64,000 nucleotides of DNA from Hemerocallis citrina. Its lineage: Eukaryota > Streptophyta > Magnoliopsida > Asparagales > Asphodelaceae. Below the pieces are notes generated by a model. That model saw nothing but the letters and a program-made list of their open reading frames with translations. It was not told the origin of the DNA and searched no databases. Shown here piece after piece: positions 46,401 through 60,100 of the stretch (positions within the stretch are counted from its first letter, which is position 1; each line of letters starts with the position of its first letter). The DNA is taken from the NCBI GenBank assembly GCA_017893485.1, contig CM030361.1, forward strand, positions 305,250,822 to 305,314,821, read 5' to 3'. Position numbers and translations under genes: made by a program.

Positions 46401-49400
46401 TAACAATACTATATTAAAGCCAATACAAACTAGAATTATTTTGGACTTTATTATATGTCTCTAAAAGAGTTAAGACTATCAATAAGATTCAAATATTTTT
46501 AGGGATTTTACCATAATTTTTCTATAATTTATAGGGTCCTTACACAAAAAAAAGACCAAATTATAATGTGTTCAATATTGGGTCGAAAAGAAATTTTCCG
46601 CTTCCTTTTTTTGTATTCAGATTCTTTACAAAGAATTTTGGGTTTCGGGTTTGGGTTTTTCCCCAACCGGGTTTGACCCGAAATTAAACCCAACCCAATA
46701 TAACCCTACTTCATCTTCTTCCCCTTTCTCCTACATTCTTTATTCTTTTTTCTAAAACCAAAAAAATAAAACAAAACAAAACAAAAACCCAAACTAGAAA
46801 AAATCGATGATGGAAACCCTCAATTCGACCATGGAATCAACCCTCAATCTATAAGGTAAGCTCCTAATCATTTTTGTATTTGAAAATTTGATGGGTTCAA
46901 GAGAATTACCTTAACAAGCTTTGATTTCTCTTGAGTTTTCTAATCCCTCAACTTAAGCAATTTGAGTTGTGTAGAAATCTTCACATTTTATGGGTTTATA
47001 TAGATCCCAAGCCCAAATTAAATCCCATGTGTTTCATTCATCTTTCATTTTGTCAATTTCTCATTTTCAATTTTGGTGACTTTAAAAATGACAGCTTCAA
47101 CAAATAATGGCTTCAAATTTTTACCCTAGGGTCCTATAATTCACATGGTTATTTTCATGGTATTACATTCTAGCTCCTGTACTCACCTTACCTACTGGAA
47201 GCGAGTATTTCACCATCTATAGTGATGCTTCACTGAAAAGACTAGGTTGTGTACTCATGCAAAATAGAAAGGTGGTGGCTTATGCTTCTAAACAATTGAA
47301 GCCTCGTGAGCCAAACTATCCAACACATGATTTAGAATTTGTGGTTGTTATCTTTGCTTTGAAGATTCGGAAGCATTATCTGTATGGAGTACGGTGTGAA
47401 ATCTACACGGACCACAAAAGTCTGCAGTACATATTCTCCTAGAAGGAGTTGAACCTGCGACAACGAAGATGGTTAGAGTTGTTGAAGGGTTATGACGTAA
47501 ACATCAATTATCATCCAGGAAAAGCAAATGTGGTCGCAGACGCCTTTAGCCGGAAAAGCTCAATCAACTTGGATTGCCTACTCAGAAGAATATGTTGGAA
47601 GACTTGGAAAATTGGACATTGAGGTTTGTTTCTACTAACCAGAAGCTCAATTGGCCAATATCGTTGTGCAACCTTCTTTGATGGAAGATATAAAAACTGA
47701 ACAAAAGAATGATCCTCAAATGCAACAAATATTGAAGGGGGTGGAAGAAGACACTAACCTAAAGTCCGTGATACATGAAGATGGATTGTTGCGGTATGGT
47801 GGTCGAATTTGTGTTCCAAATGTTCTAGACATATAGAAGAAGATTCTCAAGGAAGCACATCGCTCAATATACGCTATGCAACCTGGTGGCACAAAAATAT
47901 ACAAGGATCTAATGCATACTTATTGGTGGAACAACATGAAGAAGGAGATTGTTGATTATGTCTCAAGGTGCGAGATATGCCAAGTAAAAGCGGAGCATCA
48001 ACGATCTGCAGTATTAACACAAAGTCTGAAGATATCGTTATGGAAATGGGATGACATCACAATGGACTTTGTCACGGGATTACCAAGGTCTTCTTGAGGA
48101 AATGGTGCGGTATAGGTAATAATCGAAAGATTGACTAAATCAGCACACTTCTTACCCATCATTATGAAGCATTCGTTGGAGAAGTTGGCCATGTTGTACA
48201 TACAAGAGATTGTGAGATTACACGGCATACCTGTGTCCATAGTATCTGATCGAGATCTGAGGTTCATGTCAGAGTATTAAAAAAGTGTGCACAAGGCTCT
48301 TCAGACGGAGCTTAAGTTTAGTTCTGCATATCACACACAGACAGATGGCCAGTCAGATTGAACTATTCAAACCCTAGAAGATATGTTGAGATGTTTTGTT
48401 CTTGACTTCAGGGGATCGTGGGACGACTATCTGTAGCGCCCCGAGTTCCACACACTGGGAGCTCGTGACACTTACCCAGAATCTTTACTTCAATGAGTAC
48501 ACAACACAGAAAAATTACAGGAAATTAGCAACTTACATTGCGCAAGGAAACTTTATCTTCCACTTGGATGCTTTCCGCAGCTCGAGTCTCCTGCTCCACG
48601 ATCAGCGATCCTGCATTAGCAAACTGTGGGCACGTCAGTTGAATACAACTGACGCAATGCGGATGAAAACCACAATCTCCAAAAATTTTCAACAATCAAT
48701 ATTTGATGCAGAAAAAAAATGTGAAAGTTAAACCACAAGTGTCGGTGTATGCATGATCTAGATTCTAATGCACAATTCATATGCACACCATGCTCTTAAT
48801 CTAATGCAAACTTGATTTGGAAATGTATGCATCCCATACTACATACTCCCCAAATCGAGTTCGTATTCTCCAGATAATAGGGTTCAATCCCTCGCCATGC
48901 ATCCTACTCTTGTACTCATTTCTGTTCCTGACATCTATTTAGTGACTGGTAGAGCTGCAATAAATACGGTCTATTCCGTCTACTGCATCAGATCGGTGGT
49001 CTTTCTCCACTCCCGAAAGTCGGTGATCACTCCGATCTATTGGAATCGGTGGCCTTTCTCCACTCTGCCGGCCGGTGGTCTCTCTCCACTCCCGACAGGC
49101 TAGTGATTATTCAGCTTACTGCGATCCTGTCGGAATCGGTGGTCCTTCTCCACACCCGGACTCTACCATAAGTTATCCGAACATAGGTCGAATCGGCAGG
49201 GCCTTTCCCTACTCCGCCAGAGACTGAGAGTTACACTCTAGCTCTTTGTTCATATGGATAACTTAGAACATAACGTACTCATAAGGGTCCATTCCCCTAG
49301 ATTTCGACATCTCTATCACTAAATCCCAGAAATTAACAGACGAGACCACGTCGCACATGTCCCAGACGAGACAACGCCGCACGTGTCCCCTTGACAGGAG

Positions 49401-51858
49401 AGTACAACGCCCAACTAGTGCCTGTCCTTACCAATTATGAGTCACACTACTTAGGGCTAACACCTTTACTCAATTTAGGCCAAAACTCATCCGCTTAATT
49501 CATTCATTAATCACCACTTGGTTTTTAGGTGAAATTATCAGTACTCAAGGTCTCGTTGTTCTTCTTTACAATGAAATATCACAATAAAAATATCACTAAC
49601 TAGGTTCAAAGTGAATCCAATCTAGTCGAATCTTAACAAGTCTCGTCTTGATTTAGTTTGGGTTCAATTTAGCTTTCAAATCATGCTAAGAGTTGACCCA
49701 CCCAGGCACCAAACTAGCGCACTCAATGTGCACCACACTACCATATGTAAATGTTCAAGTATGCATACACATGCGTACGGTATCCTATCAGTCACCGTAT
49801 TCATTCCTACAATCTCTTCTATACCACCAATAGTTCTTTACTACAATCTACTTAACTTTATCATGAGTTTCTAATTAGCTAAGCATGCAACTACAAGTGA
49901 CTTTTCTAACTACCATTACTATACTAACTTCACAAGTTAATCGCATTCTTGATTCAACCGTCCTTCCACCTACTAATCTCGAACTTGCATTTTTGTTATT
50001 AGGACTAGATGCTTACTAACTTCTTCAATTGCTTACTAGCATAACCAGATCAAGTCTATATTTCCAACTTCCTAACTTCTCACTAACAAGACGTTCTAGC
50101 ATATTTACTTTACTAATTTACTACCATACTAATCTATTTAACTTACTAACTTACTAACACATTAGGCTTACTAACTTTATTAGTAGCTCACTAATACAAT
50201 GTTAGTAGCTTACTAACACAAAACTAGTAGTTTGCTAACTTGCTAATGAAAGGACTTTAAACTTGAAGTTTATTATTCATATGAACTTAACATAGTTATT
50301 CTAATCACTCTCCTATTACGAATACATGAACTCTTGAATACACACAAGCATGCATACATAACCATTTATATTTACTCTATTAACAATTACTACAATAACC
50401 ATTAGCACTTTAATACTTTGCAATCACTACTATTAATGATTACAACCGATAACCATTCAAGCTTTCAATTTTAATTCAACAAGCAATCTATACCATCTAC
50501 CAAAGCAATCTATTATCAACAATTTTCCTTTTGCTACAAATAAATTACTACACACTCATGTTAATAAACTACTACACAATTATTTAAATATAAATAACAA
50601 ACAAATAACAAACAAATAATAATAATAATAATACATGAGGTATGAAGAATACCCACTTTGATTGTTTGCAAGCTTGAAGTTGCTACTTCTCCTCCTTGCT
50701 CCTTGATTCTTCCTTGACTTCTTGCTCCAATTCAAAAGTAGTAGTAGCTAAGTAGTAGAAATAGTAGTAGTAGAGGTGGTAGTAGTAACAATAGTAGTAG
50801 TTGAAGTAGTAGCTAGTAGTAGTTGTTGAAGAAGTAGGAAAGTAGTAGTAGTAGTAGTAATTGTAGTAGTAGTAGTTGTAGTTAAGTAGATAAGTAGAAA
50901 AAGGGAAAAATGGTTGCTGCTGCCGGCTGTACAGGAAGAAAAGAGAGAGAGAGAGAAGTGTAGGAGTAGTAAGTAGTGGAAAAAGTAAGGTAGTATAGTA
51001 GTTAACTCATATATATATAGAAAGGAGGGGGACAAAAACTGATGTTGCTGGCTGTCTGCAGAAAGAAGGAAAAAGAGAGAAGGGGAGTTGTGTGGAGTAT
51101 AGAAGGCTTAGGTGTCCCTACTTTTTGCACATAACCCCTCATACTTTATGTAATTGCACTTAAGCCCTAAATCTTATTGGATTGGGCTTAAGAAAGGTGT
51201 TGGGCTTTTTAAAAGAAACAAGTTGGGCTTTTAAAAGAAAACATACTAGGTTCTTTAAAAAAATATAACTATACTAACATAAAAATAATAGTGGTGTATG
51301 AAAAATAATAATGTCAATGCATATATATATACTAGATTTGCCCGTGGGCACGTGCCTACGGCACGTCTTCGGAACGATACAAAACATAAAAAGCCTGTAA
51401 ATAGTAAAACAACAATTATGTAGCTCAAGTTTGAATAGTATGACAATAATTAGTTGTAAATAAAAGTCCATGTTTCCATTAGTATATGTTGAAAAATAAT
51501 TATAGATGAGGTATAAAATCTAACTTCTTATAACTTTAAGTGTGGAGTTGAAGAGATATTTACTATTTTCAATATAACATGTGCGAAAAAAACCATTAAA
51601 AATTTGAAAATCTAAATTTATAAGTAAATATAGAAAGAATGGGAGAGATAGATAGGGAGAGAGGGAAAGAGATAAATATGAAAAAGTGAAGAGAGAAGAG
51701 AGATAGTAATAAAGTAATAAGTTTTTTAGTTTTGGGGGGAAAATTTTGGTTTTGGGGTTTGAAATTTTGGAGGGAAAATATGTTTTGTGAGGTTTGATCT
51801 AAGCCTTTGATTTTAGGGGGGATTGATTGTGAGCCACTTGATAGCTTTCTTTGTAATT

Positions 51859-51930
<72 letters not shown>

Positions 51931-54900
51931 CAATGTATATGTATATATATATATTGTAAGAAATCTAGGGGTATTACACTATCTACCCTTAGTAGAATTT
52001 GCTTAGAATAACAATTACCACTAGCATCCAGATGACACCTTATGAAGCACTGTATGGGAGAAAGTGTTGTTCTCCAATACATTGGGATGACGTGGGAGAA
52101 ATGAAGCTCCTTATGAAGCACTGTATGGGAGAAAGTGTTGTTCTCCAATACATTGGGATGACGTGGGAGAAATGAAGCTTCTCAGGCCCGATTTAGTACA
52201 ACAAGCAGTTGACAAAATTTGACAAATCAGAGAACACCTTCGCGTGGCTCAGAGTAGGCAAAGAAGCCATGCTAACCGCAGAAAAGGAGACTTGGAATTT
52301 AAAGATGGTGACCACGTATTTTTGAAGGTGTCTCCAACCCAAGGTGTAAGAAGATTTGGGATACGAGGAAAGTTCAGTCCAAGATTTGTTAGTCCATTTG
52401 AGATTTTGGAACGAGTTGGTAATGTAGTCTACCGAATAGCACTACCACCATCTCTAGCTGGAGTTTACAATGTCTTTCATGTATCTTTGTTGCGAAAGTT
52501 TATTCAAGATCCAAATCAAGTCATTGAGATAGGACCACTAGAGTTAAAAGAAGATTTAACTTACGAAGAAAAGCCATAATGCATTGTTGATAAAAAAGAG
52601 CAAGTGCTTCGGCATCAAATCATTCGATACATGAAAGTTTAATGGAAAAATCATTCAGAAAGAGAGGCAACATGGGAACTTGAGGACGTCCAGAACTTTT
52701 TGAACATGAAGGTATGTGAAGTTTCGAGGATGAATTTTTATTATTATGGGGTGGTAGAATGTCATACCATGAAAATAACCATGTAAATTATTGGGACCCT
52801 AGGGTAGAAATTTGAAGACACGATTGTGGAAGCTACCATTTTAAAGTCACCACAATTGAAAATGAGAAATTGACTAAATGAAAGATTAATGAAACACATG
52901 AGGATTTGATTTGGGCATGGGATCTATATAATATAAACCCATCAAATGTGAAGATTTCTACACAACTCAAATTGCTCAAGTTGAGGGATTAGAAGATTCA
53001 AGAGAAATCAAAAACTTGTTAAGGTAATTCTCTTGAACACATCGAATTTTTAAATACAAAAATAATTAGGAGCTTACCTTAGAGATTGAGAGTTTATTCC
53101 ATGGCCGAATTGAGGGTTTCCATTATCGATTTTTGCTGGTTTGGGTTTTGTTTTGTTTTGTTATTTGGGTTTTAGAAAGAATGAAGGAGAAAGGGGAAGA
53201 AGATGGAGTAGGGTTATTTTGGGTTGGATTTAATTTCAGGTCAAACCCGGTTGGGGAAAAAACCCAAACCTGAAACCCAAATTTTTTTCTAAAGAATCTG
53301 GATACAAAACAAAGGAAGTGAAAATTTTATTTTAGACCCAATGTTGAACATATTATAATTTTGTCTTTTTCTTGTGTAAGGACCCTATAAATTATAGAAA
53401 AAATTATGGTAGAATTCCTAAAAATATTTGAGTCTTATTGATAATCTTTAACTCTTTTAGAGACAAATAATAAAGTCCTAAATAATTATAGATTGTTTTG
53501 GCTTTAATATAGTATTGTTATTATTATAGGAATTGTTCAAGACTGATTGGGATAAACAATTTATCCAGGAGAGTAGAATAACTTCTCCTCGTTAGTATTT
53601 TTGATATTATATTATGTAAATTGTTTATCGTACTATCTATTTGTGACAAGTATAAAGTATGCTATTTTAGATACGTAAATGAGATCAGACTTGTTGAGAT
53701 TTTTGTATGACTTTACTATTGGAATACGATTATGCAAATTGGATTAATCATAAAAGTTGAGAGGTTTGCTTATGAAATACAAGGTCTTTTAATTACCTTA
53801 AAGGATTCTGATTTATGTCTAATGAGCTTTCAAAATGATCATTTGAATAATGATTTAGCATAAACACAGAGAATATATAATTTGATTTCCCTATCTTATT
53901 GTTATGCAAACGAGAATGAATATGATTTATTGAAATTATTGGAACAAGAAATGAATGTTTCAAAAATACCAAAGAAACCCTCGAGTCCGACCATGTTACT
54001 GTTACTGTGAGCCTGCTATATGGTTATTGTGAGTTCACGGTTACTGGCCCTCGGCTATTTATTGACTTGCATATATTGATAACTGCCTTCGGGTAATTAT
54101 TGACTTGCACGTATTTACTGGCCTTCAGGCAAACATTTGGCAAGGTTAGTGCATTCATCCCCGGGAGATCCTTATTGTTATTGTGTGTCCATGCTAGTGG
54201 GCTATAATTTGTAGTAATTAAAAAGACAAGTCGGAAGGGTATTTGGAATTGAACTATATTTTCTGAATTGAGCCTGTTCTGCGATTGTATGAACTCGCAT
54301 CATATTTGAATTTGCATTAGTAATTCATTATTATAAATGCATTCTGAGGTACTGTTACCACTTAACTCAAACCAATTATTGTTTTGAAATTTTGTTATAT
54401 TACATATTTCTATAATGGCGTAGGAACTTTCTAATAATATTGTTACCGATATGATTACATCAATTTCATGGTTATAGTTATTGTACATTCTAGACTGCTA
54501 CAAGATTATGAATTATTTCATTTAACTTGGCTGATCCACTAATGATGGTTGTCATACTCATTGGGCGTGTAGCTCACTTTGTTGTTTTCACCATTTTTCA
54601 GATACAATTTAGAGCTATGGAGTATATTTCTGGAGTATCATACTAAAGGAGCATACTATTATTAGATGCCTTTGAATTCGAAGATTTATCTATGTTCGTA
54701 AAATAAATTTGAAGACATTTGACAAATGTTGTATTATTCTGTGTGATGTCATTAGTTTTATGTACTAAGTTTGGAACGAGGATTTTTAATCATTAAATAT
54801 TATCTTCTGTTCTGTACTTAGAAAGGCTTAGCATGGGTATGAGATACAATCTTGTACACATGTTGCTGCTGTTGCGTTCCCAATTTAAGCTGCGTTGTTT

Positions 54901-56087
54901 TGGGGCGTGATATTTTTCTTTTATCCTTATTAACAGTTTGTGTGTGTTTGAGGTATTGATAAATATACTTGTCTAGGCAATTTAATTATTTCATCATGTG
55001 TAATATTCTTTTTTGGTGATTTTATACTGCAGGGCTATGTTTTTTTTTATCATAATACTGCAGGGCTATATTACTCTCCCTAGTACATGTATTTTGCAAA
55101 ATCTTTTTGTTTGTTTCCTAAAGGAACATAACAATTTAACCAATAGTATGAATTATAATACAAATCATAGGTTTGGGTTTTTTATTGTGTAATCTGTAAA
55201 ATATAGAAACTTAATCTCTGACAAAAACCATTCTCATATGTGTTCCTTTTTATTTATTTACTAGTGTTGTTTTTATAGCTGATACTCTTATCAATTCAAT
55301 TATGTATATTCGTACTAGTATTATCTCTTTTATTGATAAAAATTTGTTTATGGTGATTTTACATCCTTTTTTGTGTGTGTAGCCTAACTGCATTATATTG
55401 GCAATTACTCCTGCCAATCAAGATATTGCTACATCTGATTCCATCAAACTTGCTAGGGAAGTTGATCCAGCAGGTATGATGCAAATTATATCCTTGCTGG
55501 TTAGAAGGTCAATTGTTCATCGTTGTTGTTAGTACTGCCTTTTGGCTTTATATATGTAGATATTCAGTTGCTATTGTGTGGTGCAACAATTTCTGTATAA
55601 TATACTCTACTTGAACTTTATCAGGAGAAAGGACATTTGGGGTGTTGACAAAGCTAGATCTGATGGACAAGGGAACAAATGCAATTGATGTGAGTCGCCA
55701 TTTTCTCTAAAGATGGAAATATACTAATGCCCAAGAGAAATGAATATATATAGAGAGAGAAATATTCCGTTTGCGCCTCCATGTGCACTCGTGTGCACTC
55801 GGTATTCCCGCCTTGTATCGACGATTTTACCGTTCACATTGATGTACACATCTAAATTAGTCTAAATATGTAAAATCAAATCATTTCAAATTCATTTGCC
55901 CATCCATCATGTGACTATAAAAAACAACGATTTTCAGCCATACAATTTTGTAACACTTAAATGGATGTGCAAATAAATTTCGAATGATTTGATTTTACAT
56001 ATTTAGACTAATTTAGATGTGTACATCAATGTGAACGGTTCGGGTCGTCGATACGAAGGTGGGAAGGCCTTGTGCACAATGCTACAT

Positions 56088-56154
<67 letters not shown>

Positions 56155-56268
56155 AAATAAAACACAAACAAAGCTATCAAGTGGCTCTCCTTCAATCCTC
56201 CCAAAATCAAAGGCTCAAATTTAATCCTCCCAAAATCAAAGGCTCAAATTTAACCTCACAAAACACAT

Positions 56269-56316
<48 letters not shown>

Positions 56317-56476
56317 AAATTCAAATCCGAAAACTCAAATTCAAATCCCCCTGCTAAAAAAAACTCATTTATTTATTTAATTATTTCTCTCTCTCATTCT
56401 CTCTATTTACTCAGAAATTTAGATTTTCAAATTTCAGGTTTGTAAATTTTCAGATTTTTTATGTTTTTTTTATTGT

Positions 56477-56567
<91 letters not shown>

Positions 56568-57064
56568 AATAAAACACAAACAAAGCTATCAAGTGGCTCT
56601 CCTTCAATCCTCCCAAAATCAAAGGCTCAAATTTAACCTCAAAACACATTCCCCCCCCCCCCCCCCCCCAAAATTTCAAATCCCAAAACTCAAATTCAAA
56701 TCCCCCTGCTAAAAAAAACTCATTTATTTATTTAATTATTTCTCTCTCTCATTCTCGCTATTTACTTAGAAATTTAGATTTTCAGATTTCAGGTTTGTAA
56801 ATTTTCAGATTTTTTATGTTTTTTTTATTGTTCCTATTACATTGAAAATAGCAAATATATCTTCAATAGTTAAATTTCATCATTTTCCACCCTCAAAGTT
56901 CTATGAAGTTGGATTTTATACCCTCATTTATAATTATTTTTCAACATATACTAATGGAAACATGGACTTTATTTACAACTAATTATTGTCATACTATTCA
57001 AGGCTTTTCATATGCTGTATCGTTCCGATGACGTGCCGTAGGCACGTGCTCACGAGCAAATCTA

Positions 57065-57128
<64 letters not shown>

Positions 57129-60100
57129 AAATCTCTAGATATATTATATAAAAATTTAATTGTATGTTTATGTTATGTGATTTTAAGGTTCTCGAAGGAA
57201 GAGCTTATCGACTGCAGCACCCTTGGGTTGGAATTGTTAATCGTTCACAGGCAGATATAAATAAGAATGTTGACATGATTGTTGCCAGGCGAAGGGAACG
57301 AGAGTACTTTGCTAGCAGTCCTGAATATTCACACTTAGCCAGTAAAATGGGTTCAGAATATCTTGCTAAACTTCTTTCAAGGGTAAGATTTGTAGCTTGT
57401 TTTTATTTTTGAGTTCCTTTTTTATAAATTTGGACAATTGGTTTGTGATGATAATTGAATGGGTTTTCAGCATCTGGAGGCTGTAATCAAGGCAAAGATT
57501 CCGAGTATCACATCTTTGATAAATAAAACCATTGATGAACTTGAATCAGAACTAGACCATCTTGGCAGACCCATTGCTGTTGATTCAGGGGTGAGAAGCA
57601 TATATATGTAGTTTTCATCAGTGTTTATTAAATAAGATGGTTTTTTAAATTATGTTCTAACACTCTATTTAGTTAAGCAGTTTCTAACGTGAAAAATCAT
57701 CTTCTGGTGCTACAGGCTCAGTTATACACTATATTGGAACTTTGCCGTGCATTTGACAAGATATTCAAGGAGCATCTGGATGGAGGGTAAAGATTTCAAC
57801 TCTGTATTCTTCTCTTCTAAATGATTGTTGCATTTCATGTTCTTCCTGCTCGTTGCAAATACAAGTTATTGAAAACAGATTTGGGGAAAAATAATAATAA
57901 TTTTTCTTATTCATTTTGTTTCTCTACTGTATACATCTATATATAAGACTTACATTCTTGGAGAAGAAGAAAGGAGATTGAGAGACGATTTAGTAGATGA
58001 GAGATTTTGGGGAATTCTATAGGAAATAGAATATACACATTAGTAATTTTTATATTTCAACACTCCCCCTCAAGTTGGTGCATAGATATTGAACTTGCCT
58101 AATTTGTCAACAAACTTCAAGAATAGCCGATTCGAAACCGCCTTGGTTATGATATCTGTGAGTTGATCTTCTGACCTTACTTTAGATATCTCAATGACTT
58201 TCTCATTTAATTTTTCTTTGATGAAGAATTTGTCTACTTTTACATGTTTCGTTCTATCATGCTGAACCGAATTAGCAGCAATATCACACGCCGCTTGACT
58301 ATCACAATATACTTTCATAGATTCATTCGGTCCATAGCCTAAGTCCTGCAACAAGAGTTTCAGCCATAAAGCTTCCGCTATACTTAAAGCTACTTCGCGA
58401 TACTCAGCCTCTGTACTAGAGCACGCAACATTTTGCTTCTTGCTCCTCCATATAACTAAATTTCCTATAAAGGTGAAGTATCCTGAAATGGAGCACCTAT
58501 TAATTATAGATCATGCCCAATCAGCATCAGTATATGCCTCGACCTTCAAGTGACCATGTTTCGCAAATAAGATCCTTTTTCCCGGAGCAGACTTAATATA
58601 TCTCATAATTCTCATCACTGTATCCATATGCTGTTCCCAAGGTGCATGCATAAACTGACTTACCACACTTAATGCATATGACAAATCTGGCAGTGTATGT
58701 GCAAGATATATCAACCGTCCAACCAATCTCTGATATCTTTCCTTATCACAAGGCACATGATCAGATTCATTGCAAAGTTTCAGTCTTTCTAACGGTGTAC
58801 TAATCGACTGACAAGCGGACGTTCCAGTTTCCTTTAATAAATCAAGAGCATACTTTCTTTGAGACAGAAATATCCCCTTTCTTGAGCGAGAAACTTCAAT
58901 ACCACGGAAGTATCTCAAAGGGCCAAGATCTTTCATTTCGAACTCTTGTGACAAGTAGTTCTTTAATGCCTTCCTCTCTTCAGGATCATCTCCAGTTACT
59001 ATTATATCATCCACATAAATAATGAGAGCTGTAATTTTACCTTCTTTCCTTTTTAGGAACAGAGTATGATCTGAATTACTCTGATAGTATCCGAATGTCC
59101 TCATTGATTTTGTGAATCTCCCAAACCAAGCTCTTGGTGACTGCTTAAGCCCATACAATGCTTTCTTCAAACTACATACTTTATTGCTGTGTTGGACTGG
59201 TCTGTTCGACCCTGGTGGAAGATCCATATAAACCTCTTCTGGCAATTCTCCATGCCAAAATGCATTTTTCACATCAAATTGCTCCAATAGCCAGTCAAGA
59301 TTTGCAGCAAGTGACAATAAAAACTCGAATGGTGTTGAACTTTGCTACCGGTGCAAATGTTTCATCATAATCAATTCCATAAGTTTGAGTGTACCCTTTG
59401 GCAACCAGCCTTGCTTTGTATCGCTCTATTGAACCATCAGACTTGTACTTCACTGTATAAATTCATCTACATCCTACCGGCTTCTTTCATGCTGGCAATT
59501 CGACTATCTCCCAAGTCTCATTCTTCCTCAAGGACTTCATCTCCTCATCCATAGCTGCTTTCCACCTTGGATTGGCTAAGGCTTCCAGCACACTGTTAGG
59601 AATAGATACAACAGATAATTGATTCACAAATAACTTATTTGATTCAGACAATCGGTGAGTGGACACATAATGACTCATGAGATACTTGACATTACTAGTG
59701 GGATCAGGCTCATAAGTGGGTTTTGGGATACCTATAGTAGTACGATTTGGGAGTTCTCTTCTTGGAGCTTCGGACAGCGATGACGATTGGTTTTGGGGTT
59801 CTGCTGGGGGTAAAGATGGATCTGATGGTGCTGGTGGTGGAGATGGTTCTGACGGTGCTGGTGGTAGAGATGGCTCATCTTCATGGAGGTTCGGCACTGA
59901 TTGCAGTTCTTCGTGGAAATCTCCTTCCTCAACCAAATCTTCATTCGAGTGATCGTCACTACTTATATCCAGATTTTCTCCCCGTATATCTGATTGTTCA
60001 GTCTAAATAGTAACCACTTCATCATAGACAAGAGTTTGAACTTCACGTCGGTGCTCCCCCTTAAAGTTCAACCTCAGAGGAAAATTACATCTCATCTTCA

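Larger units (their letters stand above)
48432..51978. mobile_element. Solo LTR (3,547 bp) inserted in the Del/Tekay integrase
   Basis: It starts TGTAGCGCCCCGAG and ends GGGGTATTACA, with perfect 5-bp duplication CTATC (48427-48431 and 51979-51983). Removing it restores the integrase reading D-Y-L-P-L-V-E-F-A across the site. No primer-binding site, second LTR copy or coding domain is visible, so a solo LTR left by recombination is the simplest reading; a non-autonomous LARD is the alternative. It contains a TAG/TAA trinucleotide-rich stretch (50740-50890), a Helitron-like element and a long (TA)n tract. Confidence 0.85.
40525..54912 (+). mobile_element. Del/Tekay-type Ty3/gypsy (chromovirus) element with nested insertions, in DRP1 intron 6
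   Basis: 5' LTR 40525-42757, primer-binding site TGGTATCAGAGC, gag with two CCHC knuckles, protease, RT, RNase H, integrase, chromodomain, polypurine tract and 3' LTR 52760-54912, in sense orientation to DRP1. The primer site and chromodomain place it with Del/Tekay-like chromoviruses. Later events added two DNA elements in the 5' LTR, an antisense LTR block with a duplicated RNase H, and a solo LTR in integrase. Target-site duplication is weak (CTTTT left, TTTTT right). Multiple stops show an old insertion. Confidence 0.9.

Noticed and set aside
50748..51035. Thr/Ser-rich ORF
   Set aside because: It is a translation of the TAG-type trinucleotide tract.
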